This document shows positions 6,028 to 6,283 of a stretch of DNA of 6,283 nt, one piece after another. Made by a program: the position numbers and the translations under genes. Positions within the stretch are counted from its first letter, which is position 1; each line of letters starts with the position of its first letter. The notes beneath the pieces are model-generated. The model ran no database searches and was not told where the DNA came from. It saw nothing but the letters and a program-made list of their open reading frames with translations. The DNA is from Nitrospirota bacterium (GTDB lineage: Bacteria > Nitrospirota > Thermodesulfovibrionia > UBA6902), in assembly GCA_024277515.1 (NCBI GenBank), contig JAJRVB010000112.1:1-6283 (forward strand). Reading direction: 5' to 3'.

Positions 6028-6283
6028 TGATGTCTTTGAGCGGTTCCAGCTGCTTCTTTTTTTCTTCGTCATCTTCATCATCGATCAGTTTGTCGATGTA
6101 CTTGTCAGCCTCTTTACCAATGATCTGCATTCCCGCCTTTTCGATGTCCACCATGTATAACGGCTCCTCAAACGTACCGGTAACAATCAATGGGACCGTA
6201 CCCCAGCCGTCTTCGCTTTTTATATATTTGGCGATCTTTGAGCTCATCGCCTTGTCCGTGAGACGGGGAGAAAGCCTCAGTTC
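6011..6283 (-). CDS. C-terminal end of an AsmA-family protein, start beyond the window
   Basis: The minus-strand frame is open from the right window edge to the TAG at 6011-6013, so the ATG at 6245-6247 is probably internal. The 90 visible residues include LRLSPRLTDKAMSSKIAKY, then GWGTVPLIVTGTFEEPLYMVD, which resembles the closing repeat of AsmA-like proteins (form VPLxVTGTxxxPxxxxD). They end with an acidic-lysine linker (DDEDDEEKKK) and LKDIIKGLF, also a familiar ending of this family. AsmA-like proteins are long, N-terminally anchored periplasmic proteins linked to envelope lipid homeostasis or transport. Only the tail is visible, so the subfamily cannot be named. The gene converges with the alpha/beta hydrolase and overlaps it by 17 bp. 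Confidence 0.72.
   Translation of the reverse strand, partial: ELRLSPRLTDKAMSSKIAKYIKSEDGWGTVPLIVTGTFEEPLYMVDIEKAGMQIIGKEADKYIDKLIDDEDDEEKKKQLEPLKDIIKGLF
6038..6067 (+). terminator. Candidate intrinsic terminator of the hydrolase transcript
   Basis: AGCGG (6039-6043) and CTGCT (6050-6054) can form a short stem (one G-T pair, a further G-T at the base) with a 6-nt loop, followed by TCTTTTTTTCTTC (6055-6067). It lies 11 bp after the hydrolase stop, inside the coding sequence of the convergent AsmA-like gene, where the T-run encodes the Glu/Lys stretch. The stem is short, so termination may be weak. Confidence 0.35.

Overview
The window looks like a stretch of bacterial chromosome from an uncultivated or environmental lineage. 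The order prmC, murA, then histidine genes is one I associate with Nitrospirota and some former Deltaproteobacteria. This lineage guess comes from remembered gene order and protein style only; no marker gene in the window settles it. Most genes are on the plus strand, with moderate GC genes separated by AT-rich gaps.

Layout: (1) positions 1-702 hold the 3' part of prmC, the release-factor glutamine methyltransferase, with a heptanucleotide tandem repeat embedded in its coding sequence. (2) 850-2103 is a complete murA, the first committed enzyme of peptidoglycan synthesis. (3) 2211-2844 is a compact two-gene toxin-antitoxin module of the MNT/HEPN (MntA-HepT) type, sitting between murA and the histidine genes. 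(4) 2851-4137 is hisD and 4228-5103 is long-form hisG, the last and first enzymes of histidine biosynthesis. (5) 5104-5223 is a gap containing a second heptanucleotide repeat patch with an inverted arm. (6) 5224-6027 is a membrane-anchored alpha/beta hydrolase. (7) From the minus strand, the C-terminal end of an AsmA-like protein runs in from the right edge and overlaps the hydrolase tail by 17 bp.

How it fits together: prmC, murA, hisD and hisG are housekeeping genes that appear to be arranged as a loose same-direction cluster. The accessory insert is the MNT/HEPN pair. Its two genes overlap by 14 bp, and hisD starts only 6 nt after the toxin stop without a visible Shine-Dalgarno sequence, so hisD expression may depend on translation of the toxin gene. 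The antitoxin keeps every nucleotidyltransferase motif, whereas the toxin has His in place of the catalytic Arg of the RX4HXY motif. This suggests a toxin with weakened or altered activity.

I did not see a CRISPR array, tRNA, rRNA, insertion sequence or obviously novel multi-gene system. The points most worth a second look are the degenerate HepT active site, its coupling to hisD, and the two heptamer-repeat patches, one of them translated inside prmC.
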